A DNA stretch of 26,956 nt from CAKVLS01 sp045651685 (GTDB lineage: Bacteria; Bacillota; Clostridia; Christensenellales; UBA1242), in NCBI GenBank assembly GCA_045651685.1, contig JAZRSV010000032.1, forward strand, positions 1 to 26,956, in the 5' to 3' direction. Positions within the stretch are counted from its first letter, which is position 1. Every line of letters starts with the position of its first letter. The notes under the pieces are model-generated. The model had not been told where the DNA came from. It made no database searches and worked only from the letters and a program-made list of their open reading frames with translations. The position numbers and the translations under genes are program-made. Of the stretch, positions 12,904-25,600 are shown piece after piece.

Positions 12904-13383
12904 ATGAAATATAAAGACGATTTTGAAACTTTAGATAGTAAAATTTTTGAACAAATGGCAAAAGAATATTATAGTAAGACCAAAAGCTTGCAAAATGTAG
13001 AAGTATTAGCGTTTGATATAAATAGTACTTTTAAGAGTCAGTTAGAAAATGTGCTTAATATTGTCTATGCAATTAACCTAAAAAATACCAAAAATCCAAA
13101 CCCCAAATTATCCAAAATGTTGCACTGCAAAATGGAGCTAGAAAAGCTAGATAAAGAGCTGTTTTTGATGTACTCAAAATTATACAAAAAAACATACTTA
13201 ATGCCGATTTGTAGCAAAATAAATGCGAAAAATGATAAAAATAACATATTATTTGACTATTTTTTGCTAATTAAGGCATTAATCGAGTGTGATTTTTATA
13301 TGTTAAAAGAAGAAGACAAACGATATTTTAGAGCTATAATTATAAAATATTTTAAGCTAATTTTTTCGGTTTTTTCGCAGTAA
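12904..13383 (+). CDS. Hypothetical Lys-rich helical protein
   Basis: This 159-aa protein is of no recognised family. It is rich in Lys, Leu, Phe and Tyr and predicted almost wholly helical, with no clear membrane span except a mildly hydrophobic tail (about residues 145-157). I chose ATG 12904 because a GGGG block sits 6 bases upstream. A TTG at 12871 in the same frame has AGGA only 2 bases away and would add 11 residues. It is flanked by terminators on both sides and is therefore probably transcribed alone, although no convincing promoter is visible in the 50 bases ahead of it. Confidence 0.55.
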   Translation: MKYKDDFETLDSKIFEQMAKEYYSKTKSLQNVEVLAFDINSTFKSQLENVLNIVYAINLKNTKNPNPKLSKMLHCKMELEKLDKELFLMYSKLYKKTYLMPICSKINAKNDKNNILFDYFLLIKALIECDFYMLKEEDKRYFRAIIIKYFKLIFSVFSQ

Positions 13384-13396
13384 AATATATAGCAAA

Positions 13397-13424
13397 AAAG
13401 AGACCTTTTTGGCCTCTTTTTTTT
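13397..13424 (+). terminator. Intrinsic terminator
   Basis: AAAGAGACC (13397-13405) pairs with GGCCTCTTT (13411-13419), with one A-C mismatch, over a T5 loop, followed by T residues to 13424. It insulates the giant surface-protein gene from upstream transcription. Confidence 0.8.
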
Positions 13425-13490
13425 GTTAAAAATCGTGCCAAAAATATATAAAAAATATTTGCAAAAAATGATTTTTTATAGCGAATTTTC

Positions 13491-13519
13491 TTGCAAAAAA
13501 TAGGGTTTATGTCTATAAT
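13491..13519 (+). promoter_or_regulatory. Promoter of the giant surface-protein gene
   Basis: TTGCAA (13491-13496), a 17-base spacer and a perfect TATAAT (13514-13519). Predicted start is near 13526, leaving a leader of about 145 bases. A second TATAAT at 13526-13531 has no good -35. This is the only strong candidate between the upstream terminator and the gene. Confidence 0.65.
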
Positions 13520-13543
13520 GTATTATATAATAATATACATGTG

Positions 13544-13620
13544 TAATTTTGCCCTTTTGCATATTTTGAAGGGTTAGTAAAATTATCCAAAAATTGTAAA
13601 TTATTTTTGCCTTTTTACAA
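13544..13620 (+). promoter_or_regulatory. Structured 5' leader with two hairpins
   Basis: Hairpin 1: TAATTTT (13544-13550) and CCCTT (13552-13556) pair with AAGGG (13569-13573) and AAAATTA (13579-13585), with a small asymmetric internal loop. Hairpin 2: TTGTAAA (13594-13600) pairs with TTTACAA (13614-13620). Neither is followed by a good T run, so they are not simple terminators. The AGGAGA ribosome binding site is at 13658-13663, beyond both. No known riboswitch class is recognised. Confidence 0.4.
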
Positions 13621-13670
13621 ATAATACTTTTATGTAAAATAGGCCAAGTATACTTATAGGAGATTGTATT

Positions 13671-16600
13671 ATGGCAGCTTCAAGAAGAAAGAGTATAATA
13701 GCAGTTATCATTACACTTTTGGTGGCCGTTGTTGCGGCGACCGCAATTTTGCTATTTAGTACTCGTACAGTTAGTATCAGGTTCGAAACAGGTAATGGAC
13801 CTGCTATTAGCAACATCGTATTAAAAGTAGGAGAGACAGCAGAAAGGCCAGCCGACCCGATCCATGATGATCCGGGTTATTCTTTTGGCGGTTGGTACAT
13901 GGACGAAAACTATACCGTTGAGTTTGACTGGGATATGCCTATTGAGCAAACTACAACAGTATTTGTAAAATGGCGTCCAGAAAGTTTTACTGTCAGAGTT
14001 GTCCGTGAGACCAATGGTGGTTTTGACGAAATCTTATACAGAGCGTCAGGTGACTACACATCAACCATCACATTGCCATCAGAGACAACAGCAGAAGCTC
14101 CTAACGAAGATTTGGATCCAGTATACAATTTCTTGAGACATAACCAAGACTTTAAGGGTTTTGCTTACGATAGAGAGAGCGCAAGAAATTATTATGCTCC
14201 TATAGCTCCAGGTGCTACATTTACAATTCCTAACAGAAATACAGAATTGTTTGCAGTATTCCGTGGTAAAGAAAGCAGCTTCCAATTTGACTCTAACGAA
14301 GGTTCTGGTGCAGTTAGTGACGCAACAGGTTATTTTAACGAATACTTTGAGATTCCATCTGCAGATGGTTTGACTCGTAAGTATTATACATTTGTATGTT
14401 GGAATACCGAGGCAGACGGATCTGGTGAATCTTACCAACCAGGATATCAAATGAAGATTACCAGTGTAGCTCCTGTCACTCTATATGCTATTTGGGAAAG
14501 AAACCAATGCAATGTGACAATTGATGCTATGGGTGGTAGTGGTAGCATAGGTCTAGATGGAACAAACCTTGTTGATGCAGGTTCTTCATATGATCTATCA
14601 ACAATATCACAACCAGTAAGAGATGGTTATAGACTATTATCATACAACACTCAACCAGATGGTTTGGGTGCAACATATGCCCTAAACGATGTAGTAGAAG
14701 TTGGCGACAAAGAAGTTGTTTTATATGCAATTTGGGCAAAACTAATAACAATCAACTTTGATTATAATGGCGTATCTAGTCCAGCTATAATGGATACATT
14801 TACAGGTATAGTTGGTGAGTCATTTACAATCGAAGCTTTGCCAGCAACAGTCACTCGTCCAAACTTTGACTTCCAAGGTTGGAGCTTGGATCATCTAGCA
14901 AATGACGCTACATACAAAACAGGCAATACATTTACAATTTTACCAGAGTACGAAGAAGACCAAACACTTTATGCTGTATGGTTGGGCGTACCAAGAACTT
15001 TAGTATTTGATAACAACGGTGGTGGCAATGGTAACTCAGAAGTTAACAAAACACACGGCTTTAGATATCAAATAGATAAACAAGCAAAACATATCGACAA
15101 TGGTTATAAGTTTGTTGGTTGGAACACAGCTGCAAACGGTACTGGTATTACTTACCAACTAGGCGAAGTATTTACTATCGGTGACAACCTTGTTGAAGGC
15201 AAATCAGTACTATATGCTATGTGGGAAGCAGAAACTTATACAATTTCTTATTACCTACAAGGCGGTACATGTTCTTTTGATACTACAGCTAATCCATATG
15301 TTGTATCAGCAAAATACAAAACAAATCTTACTTTGATTCATGCAAAATCAGCTATTTACCGTGAAGGTTATCGCTTTGCTGGTTGGGGATTAAGTGCCAA
15401 CGCAGTAGAACCAGAATACTGGGATGTAGAAAACGGTGATGGTTGGAATATTCAAATGGCTGCAGGCAACATGATGTTGTTTGCTCAATGGGAAAAAGAA
15501 TATACCATTACATTTGATAGCAATGGTGGTACAGGTATTATTCAACCAATAACAAACATTATTATTGGTGAAGAATTTACTCTACCAAGCACAGGTTTTA
15601 CAAGAACAAACTATGATCAAATTTATTGGTCAGATTTAAGAGAAAATGGTGAACAATACGCTCTAGGTCAAACAATGATTTTGGAGAGTTCACTTGCAAC
15701 AACAATGTATGCTGTATGGCAAGGTCAAACTCGTCACATCTATGTATACGACAATATCAACAATAGCAACTGGGCTAGAGATATCGTTGGTAGATACGGC
15801 GAAAGAATGATGATCGAGTTTAGTATGGAATTAACACATACTGACCCTGGTTACGAATTAAAAGGTTTTGCACTAAATCCTTATGATACAGTAGACAATA
15901 TCAGATATCAATATGGTGATAGCGACTTTGCTCCAGAAGCAGAAAGCTTAAAGATTTATGCAATTTGGGCAAAGAAATCATTTAATATCTACTACGAACT
16001 AGAAGGCGGCTTGTATGGTGGTCAAGAATCAATGACTGATTACAATGCGACTTTGGTTTACGAATCACAATCTTATATTCCAGGTATTACTCCAACAAAA
16101 GAAAAACACACATTCTTGGGTTGGTGTGAAGATCCTACAGGTGCAACAGGTACATTGTATCAACCAGATGCTTCATTTACTGTACCTAGCCATGATGTAA
16201 TATTCTATGCTGTATGGGCAAGATCTTATACTTTAAGATTTGATCCTAACGGTGGCGAATTAGCAGACGAATTAGTACCTGTTAACGAAATTACTGCAGG
16301 TAAGGGTTTGGCTATTACACTTAATGATGTAACCCTTGGTGGTAGTTTTGTAAGAGAAAATTATAACTTTGTTGGTTGGAACACTCGTCAAGATGGCGGC
16401 GGTGACAGCTATGCAAAGAACTCACAATATACTATCAATTCTGATACAGTTTTATATGCAACATGGCAAGGTGTAAATGTTCCATTAAGCATTAACACTG
16501 GTTCTGCTACTAACATAACAATTTCTCCAACTCCAAGATATGGCGATGTTATTGATCTATCAACTCGTATGATCAATCCTCCAAGAGAAGGTCTAGAACT

Positions 16601-19600
16601 TGTTGGTTTTGCAGACGAAAATGCTCCAGACACAGTTGTATGGACTAACGAATATGTAGTTAACGATGTAACAAGAAATGTTATTTATGCAGTTTGGACT
16701 CCAAAGACTTATGTTTTAATTATCCGTCTAGAAGGTGGTGTTTATGACAGAAGTTATGAAGATATCAAACTTAATGTAAAATTTGAACAAGAAATCGATT
16801 TGAGCGATTACTCTTCAGAAATTACTCAATCTGGTTACGAACTTACAGGTTTCAAAAACAAACAATCTTCTATTCAAATTGACTACAGAATGGATGATAT
16901 CTTCGTAATGCCAGCAGCTAACAAAACTATCTACTGTCATTGGGAAAAATTAGCAGTATATACATTTAACTCTAACACAGGTGCTTCTTCTACTACAGAA
17001 GTAAGAACTTATGTTGCAGGCGAAAGAGATACTGCACCAACATTAGCTAGAGAACATTATACATTTATTGGTTGGTCACAAGTTCAAACAGCAACTACTG
17101 CAGATGCAGGTATGTTTGCAGGCAACCAATTCCAAGTAACAGCTCTAGTTGATATAACCTATTATGCTGTATGGCAAGGTGATCCTCGTACTGTTATATT
17201 GAGTGGTAACGGAGCTCCTGGCGTAGTAGATCAACAAATAAACGCTAGATACGGTGATAGCATTAACCTATCTAACAGAAGTGTATCAAGAAGTGATACT
17301 GCCGGTTATGAATTTGCTGGCTGGAGCACATCAGAAGGCGACAATGCCGCAGATACAATTTCTGGTGACTATATTGTAGAGTGCGAAGGCAACTCTGTAA
17401 CACTATATGCAGTGTGGGCAAGAAAGAACTTTACAATAAGATTCTACAACAATGGTAAACAAATCAAATCTATCGTTAGACAATTTGAGTCTAATGTAGA
17501 ACTTTCTGGCGAATATATATTAACTCAAACTGGTTATACATTCTTGGGTTGGGCCGAAAACGAATTAGAAATTGACCCTACAAAGATGTATACTGCAGCA
17601 AGAGCATTTACTATTCCTGATCAAGATGTAAACTTGTATGCAATCTGGGATCCACAAGAAGTTAACATTTATTTCCAAAATGATGACACAGAAAACCCAG
17701 GCGTTGTATATCAAGGCGAAGCAAACGCTACAAAATCATTTAAGATTGTTGGTCTAAAAGACTTAACAATAGAACTACCAACTAACTACAAATCTACTGG
17801 TAACGGTATGTATCGTACTAAGTATAAATTTATTGGTTGGAAGTTAAAGATTAACGAAGTACTACAACCTACATTATATTTGGCAGGCTCAAAATTTACA
17901 GTATTCCAAGAAAACCCAGATGATGAAATATTCTTCTTTGCACAATGGGATCTAAACAGAATCGAAGTTGTTATCAACGCCGATGGTGGTAATATCCTAA
18001 ACGAAAGTGGTGATTGGGCTGGTACAAAAACTCAACAAATTGTTGAAAACGAAACTTTGACATTGCCAACAATAGCAGAGATCAATCGTAGTGGCTATAG
18101 ATTGATGTACTTTACTACAAAAGATGGCAATCAATATGCTCCATCAACAGCTGCAACTCCAACAACAATTGTAATAAGCAACTCTCTACTAGATAAAGGT
18201 GTTGTTACAGTAAAAGCTGTATGGATGCCACAATTTACAGTAACATTCTTAATAAATGTTCCTACAACAGAAATTAACAATGGTATCGCTGGTGGTACTA
18301 CTGCTGCAATAACAGTTGATAGTGGTGAATTTATCAGCATGCCAACTTCTTCATTCTTCCGCAACAACTATCACTTTGATAGCTGGAATGCGAACTCTCT
18401 AGGCACAGCAGAAAAACTTAATGCAGGTGCTTCTAAACAAATTACCAACAACCTAACATATTATGCTATTTGGATTGGTAATAATCGTACAGTAGACTTT
18501 AACTTTAACGGTGGTAAGTTTAGTGGTATTAACGGTGTAGGTGCTGGTCAAGTCACTTACTCTGTTGCTACTACATACGGTACAGTAATTAACCTAGTTG
18601 ATTATCAAGGTATTAGTGACACTGATGGTTTGATACTAGAAGGTTGGAAGCTTTCTCCAACAGATACTGCCTTGTACAAACGCGCTACAGACAAGTATTT
18701 GGTAGAAGGTACTGATGCAGTATCAACTATCGTACTTTATGCTAGCTGGGCAGCAAAATCATATGACCTAACATATGATGCCAACGGCGGTATATTTGGT
18801 GGTATAGATGGTACCCCAGAAACTAGATCTAATACAGCTGCATTTGGTAGCGAAGTTAGCATTAGTGACTATAATGATTCTCAATGGATACCAAGCAACC
18901 CACAAGTAAGCCCAGCTGCTTATGAGTTTGTTGGTTGGTCAACAGATCCAAAGATTTCTCACACAGCTACAAAATCTGACAACCTATCTTTGGCTGCTGT
19001 TCAAAACAACATCATATACACTCCAAAACCAGAGGGTTATGATCATACAACATGTCACGGCTTTACAATGCCTGCAAAGAACTTGGTATTGTATGCTGTA
19101 TGGAAGCCATATCCATGGACACTTAACTATAATAGTGAAGGTAGCTTGGTTCAAACAGTTACTCAAGATTATGGTTTAACAATTACATTATCTACAGTTA
19201 TCCCAACAAAAGATAACCATGAGTTTACTTGCTGGGTACATGTTCTAGAAGATGGTACAGAAGTAGAATATGCTGCTGGCGCTATGTTCCAACTTGTATT
19301 TGACAACATGACAACAACAGAGCAAAACTACAGAACTATTAACTTCGAAGCCAGATTTACTCCTCAAAGTGTAAGAGTTAGATTGATGGCTAACGAAGGT
19401 TTCTTCTCTGATGGTTCAGACCAAAAAATTATTGATACATTTGTTGGTTATACAATTAAGATGCCATTAGTTCAAGAAGCTGAAGGTTCAGAGTATCAAC
19501 TTAACAGAGCTTACTATGCTTATACTGGATTTGCAGAAGATCCAACAGGTGAAGGCTCTCTAAACCTAACACCTGGTTATGAGTATCAAGTTCCATCTCT

Positions 19601-22600
19601 AACAAGTTCTTACATTATGGGTGGCGAACTTATCCTATATGCTCAATGGACAGTTGCAGAAGCCTATATCTATAAAGGTGACGATCCAGACCTAAATACT
19701 TATTACTCAACATTAAAAGCTGCTATATCAAATGCTTCTTCAGGAGACCTTGTATACCTATTAGCTAGTTGTACAATTTCTTCTTATATCGAAGTAAAAA
19801 CTGATGTTACATTGTTGCTTGATGGTACTATGCTACCAGCAGGTACAACAACTATGACAATCTCTCGTGCAGCAGGCTACACAGACAACTTATTTAGAAT
19901 CTTACCAATTGGTACACTATCACTTGGTTATGTTGATGGTGGCGCAGCATACGACTTGATTATTAATGGTAATAACAGAGTAACAAGCGCAGCATCTATA
20001 TTTAATGTTCAAGGTAAACTTAACTTCTATGCTGGTGTTAAAGTGACAGGCGCTCGTGGTATTAACGGTGCAGTTGCATATGTTGACAACAGTGGTGCAA
20101 GCGTACTTGTTAAGTATGCAGTAATAGAAGCTAACCAAGCTAACAATGGTGGTGCATTCTACATCAACAATGGTGAGCTTGTTATTGATGAGTCAGCACA
20201 AATCGTGTCAAACTCTTCAGAATCTGATGGTGGTGCTATTTATAACAAAGGCACAGTACTTATCTCAAATGACGAAGGTATAGACAAAGGTATTGAGATA
20301 AAAGATAACCAAGCATTTGGCAAGGGTGGTTTTATCTACAACCTAGGTTCTGTTAACTTCACTCAAGTTACAATCAGCAACAACTCTGCTACAGAGGGTG
20401 GTGCTATATACAATGCAACTAATGGTATTATTCAACTTACTACAGTTACATTTACAACAAACTCTGCTTCATCAAAAGGTGGCGCAATCTATAATGGACC
20501 TGTAGCTACAGGTGTTACTAGCAACAATGCAACATTAAGTGGTTGCGTATTTGGTAGTGACGAAAATACAGGCAATACAGCTTCAGAGCTTGGTGGTGCT
20601 ATTTGCAACGCTGGTAATATGGAGATCAACGAAGAATCTATGTTTATCGGCAACAAAACAGAACAACCTGGTTCTAGTGGTGGTGCTATCGCTAACGAAG
20701 ATGGCAAATTGCTTATCCTAAATGTTGAGTTCCAACTAAATTCAGTTGCTCTTAACGGTCAAGGTGGCGCACTTACAGTGACAAATGGTGAAGTAACCAT
20801 TGGTACTGCAGGTGTTGCAGATACAAAAGTAGAATTCTTCAACAATACTTCAGTAAGTGGTGAAGGTCTAGCAATTTCTACTTCTAACGGTACATTAAAC
20901 CTTAACAATGTAGAAATTTATAATCATCAATACGAAAGTGCAACCTATGCAATCACCAACAACGGTGGTGTGTTGTTTATGGGTGGTGGTACAGTTAACG
21001 CTAACGGTTTGTTAATGTATGACAACATGACAACCCTTAACGGTGGTGCAATCTTTGCATATTCTGGTACACTAAACCTTAACAATGCAGAATTGTTTAG
21101 AAATACCGCAACAAACGGTGGTGCTATCTATGTAAAAGGTAGTGCAGTAGTTGCTGGTACAAAAGCAGACATTTATCAAAACGAAGCTAAAGAATTTGAA
21201 TCTGGCGTAGCAGGCCAAGGTCTTGGTGGCGCTATCTATACAAGCAGTGCCAATGTGACACTACTTGGCGTAAATATCGGTAATGCAACAGAGTCTGTAG
21301 GTAATGTAGCTATAGACGGTGCAGGTATTTATGCAACAGCACAAGTTTCAATCAACGGTACCAAATTTAACTACAATGTAGCTAGTGGTAACGGTGGTGC
21401 AATCTGGACAAGTGCTAACCTATTATTATATAAGGCAGATTTTGACTATAACATTGCCGAATACTATGGTGGTGCAATATACACTTGTGGCAACTCAATA
21501 GTTAAATTCTCTGATACAACATACAACGCTGCCAATGCAGTTATCTTCAGAGGCAACTCAATTGTTCAAACAACAGATGGTGCTGGTCACGGTTTATACG
21601 CTGTTAACAATGTAGAGATGCAAGGTACAGTTATCTGTATGACAGCTCTTGGACAAGACGACATCTATCTAGCTAACCTAGATGGCGAAGGCAATCCAAA
21701 AGATGTTTATATCGTTCGTAAAAACAATATGACAGCTGCTTGTCGTATCAATGTGACTTGCGCTAATACACAAATAGGTGCAAAACTTGCTGATATGGGC
21801 CTTGCAGGTCACGCAAAAACTCACCTAAAATACTTTATGTATAATGGCAACGCAGGTGGCGTAAGAGTTAGAGACAAATACATCATCAACGGTGACTATT
21901 CAGCTCTTATTGAGACCGGTGGCGATCCATATTATTATTCTTCTTTGAGACTTGCATATCTTGATACATTTGATACTGATAAGTTTGATTCTGCAACAAC
22001 AGTTGTTATCAAACTTTCTAGAGATATCGACCTAGAAGAAGACTTAAGAACAGATCCAGGCATTGATGCTTCTGCAGATCTAGACACTCCATTTGATATT
22101 ACTAGAAGCGTAGCTATCGTAAGTGAAGCAGAATACAAAATCACTCGCGGTGGTATGACTGGTTATATGTTTGAAGTGACAGGTGCTGTAGAATTTGTAC
22201 TTGGTGTAGCTGCTGGCGATGATGGTAGTATACTTAATATTATAGGTGACTACGATCCATTGGTTGGTGGTGACCCAACAGGTTCTATTATCCATATTAT
22301 GAACGGTTCATCATTTAAGTTGTATGACACCGTAACATTAAAAGGCAACCTAGCCCTAGAAGGCGGTGCTATTACCAACTCTGGTACAACAACACTATAT
22401 GGTGGCGTTATAACTGAAAACTTTGCCAATGACGAAGATCCTGATACAGGCGTAGTTACTGGTAAAGGTGGTGCTATTTATAACAACTCAACTGGTGTCC
22501 TTAATGTAGGTAACACAACTATAACTCTTAACGAGTCTAATGCATATGGTGGTGGTATCTATAATAATGGCGGTACAGTAAATATTACTGGTGCTAATGC

Positions 22601-25600
22601 ACTTATTTCAGAAAACATTGCAACCATTTCTGGTGGTGGTGTTTATACCAACGGTGGTATGGTGTCAATGGGTAATGGTAAAATTACCAAAAACACAACA
22701 ACATCTACCAAAGTTGACAACAACACATTTGTACCAGGTGGTGCAGGTGTAGCAATCTCTGGTGGTGCTACATTTAGTATGACATCAGATGCAAGTACTC
22801 CAAAAGCATATGTAACCGAGAACACTTCTCAATCAAGTGGTGGTGGTTTGGCAGTATATAACGGTAGTATTGATATTCAATCTGGTTATATTACCAAAAA
22901 CCTTGCTCGTAATGCATATGGTGGTGGTATTTACTTCATCAAACTTAACGATACTGATACTCATATCATGACATTAACTTCAAAAGCTTATATCACAGAA
23001 AACACAGCCAACTATGGTGGTGGTGTAGCTTTTGTAGGTATCACTCTTGAGATAACTGGTGACTTTAGAGTTTCTGCTAACACAGCTAACTCTCGTGGTG
23101 GTGGTGTTATGATCGCAGGTACAGAAACTTACAATTCTAACATCACATTTAACTCATCTGCTATCCATATTGGTAAAACAGGTGAAGTTAACAATTCAAA
23201 AGACGGTGGTGGTGTATATGTCTTTAACGGTTCTACACTAACTATCAGTCGTATTGGTGGCAACAACGGTGCTGGTATTAGTTATAATGCTGCTAGCGGC
23301 AACGGTGGTGGTATCTATAACGATGGTACACTTAACTTCCAAAACGCAGCTGCAGATACAAGCATTTACTTCTATATGTCTTGGAATACAGCAGCTAATG
23401 GTGGTGCTATCTACAACGACAGTAAGGGTGTTGTCGTTGGCAACAACTTCCGTCTAGAAAACAACACTGCAAACAGCGTAGCTGGTGGCGGTGGTGCCGT
23501 ATATAACAAAGGTACCTTTACAGTTGCTCAATATCAAACTACAGCTTCTTACTTTGGTTCTAGTGCAACAACACTAAATGTTGCCAAAGGTAGCGGTGGC
23601 GGACTATACAACGAAGGTACATTTAAGATAACTACTTATCAACCAGACGCTTCTAGCAGAAACTACAATGGTATCTTATACATAACAAATAATACAGCAG
23701 TAGACTTTGGTGGTGGTGTATACAACCTAAAAGGTGACCTAACTGTAGAGAACGGTAGATTCTATATCCAAAACAACGAACAAAAGAGCGCTGCTTCACT
23801 ATTTGGTGGTGGTGGTGGTTTGGCTATCGCTGATGGTACATTTACAGCTATCGCAAAATATATTGGCTATGACACAGCTGTTACAGATATTACAAAACTA
23901 TCTACTGGTTATGGTGGTGCATATATTAGTACTACTGGTAATTTGGCATCTGGTTATGGTGGCGGTTGGTTAACACAAGGTGGTACAACTACTGTTAACG
24001 ATGTATACTTTTCACAAAACAAGACAATGGCTAGTGGTGGTGCGTTGGCTATAGTTTCTGGTAACTTTACCCTAGAAGAAGACTATGGCAACCTATACGC
24101 AGGCCTAAGTGTCAACAAAGACAACGAAGCTACAATGAATGGTAGCGACATGTTCTTGGATACAAAAATTCTTATCAAAAACGATATCGTAGGCAATTGG
24201 AGAATAAGTGCAGCTAACGATTTGAGAGGTACAACTTACCTTAACTCAACCAAAGCTTATATTGAGTTTGCTATGAAGACAGCAACAACAAGTTATGCTC
24301 CTACAAGTACTACTTATAAGTTAAACATCGAGTCTCATACTGCAGGTTATGTTGACGGTCGTCGTATGGCATACTTTGGCACATACGAGGTCGAAGAAAC
24401 TGTTGACAGTGAAGATGAAGAAGGTAATCCAATTCAAATCGTAGACATCGTAACCAAAAACTTGGCAGAGACATACTATAAGAGATTTGATGTAGTATTG
24501 CCTACAGGCACAGTATTTGGTGTAAACTTTGATGACTTGGGTTATGTAGTATTGTCAGCACCAGTTGCTGTTAACAAATCTAGAAACCCAGATAAGTATT
24601 ATGCAACATTGGATGCTGCAGCTGCAGATGCAAACAATGGTGATTATATCGAAATTATTCGTAGTCATACATTGTATACCAATGTCACTATCGAAAATAA
24701 GGGTATTGTATTTGTAATACAAACCAACATTATACTTACCCGTGCAGCAAACTTCCCTAACAACGGTGCATTGTTCTTTATCAACAATACTACTGATGGG
24801 GCAAGTAATTATACAGTCTACTTTAACTATAAGGCAAATTATGATGGCGGAGTTTATGGTAATGGAGTTACTTTAACTCTTGATGGTAACAAGATAAAAC
24901 CAAAAACAGAGACAAAATCAAGAGCATCATTGATTTTTGTCACTGGTATGAAAGCAAGAAATGCTGATGGTTCAATCAACCATACTTCTTACTATAGCGA
25001 GTGGCAAGCATACAAAGACTTTAATGCTCCAGCAAGAACTAACTTGTATATTTACAACTCTCGTTTGATAAATAACAAAGCTTATCATGCTGGTGGTGCT
25101 ATATCTTATTATGGCTTTAATGGTGATTATACTTCTCAATCAGCATACAATAGCAAACAATCTTCTATTTTAGAGATTCAAAATTGTACATTTGACAACA
25201 ATGAGACCTACCGTGGTGGTGGTAGCTTAACTCCAGGTTGCAACAAATTTTCTGGTGGTGGCGCTATCTTTGCCGAAGGTGGTCAATTGAGAGTGTACGA
25301 TAGTACATTTACCAACAACCATTCTGGTGCTGCAGGTGGTGCTATTAGAGCAATTGGTCAAGCATATTATTACTATGGTCCAAGCAATACAGATTACGCT
25401 TTAGTTATCAGAAGATGTAATTTTGCAAACAATAATGCCAACTATACTGGTGGCGCATTGTCAATTAACCCTACATACAATAGTGTTTCTTTAGGTGCTG
25501 ATACAACTTCAGAAACCAACAAAGAGTTTGTATCTATTGTAAACAATACAACCAAGTCTAGTAGTGGTGGTGGTATTTATTGGGAGCCAGTCACTCCTGC

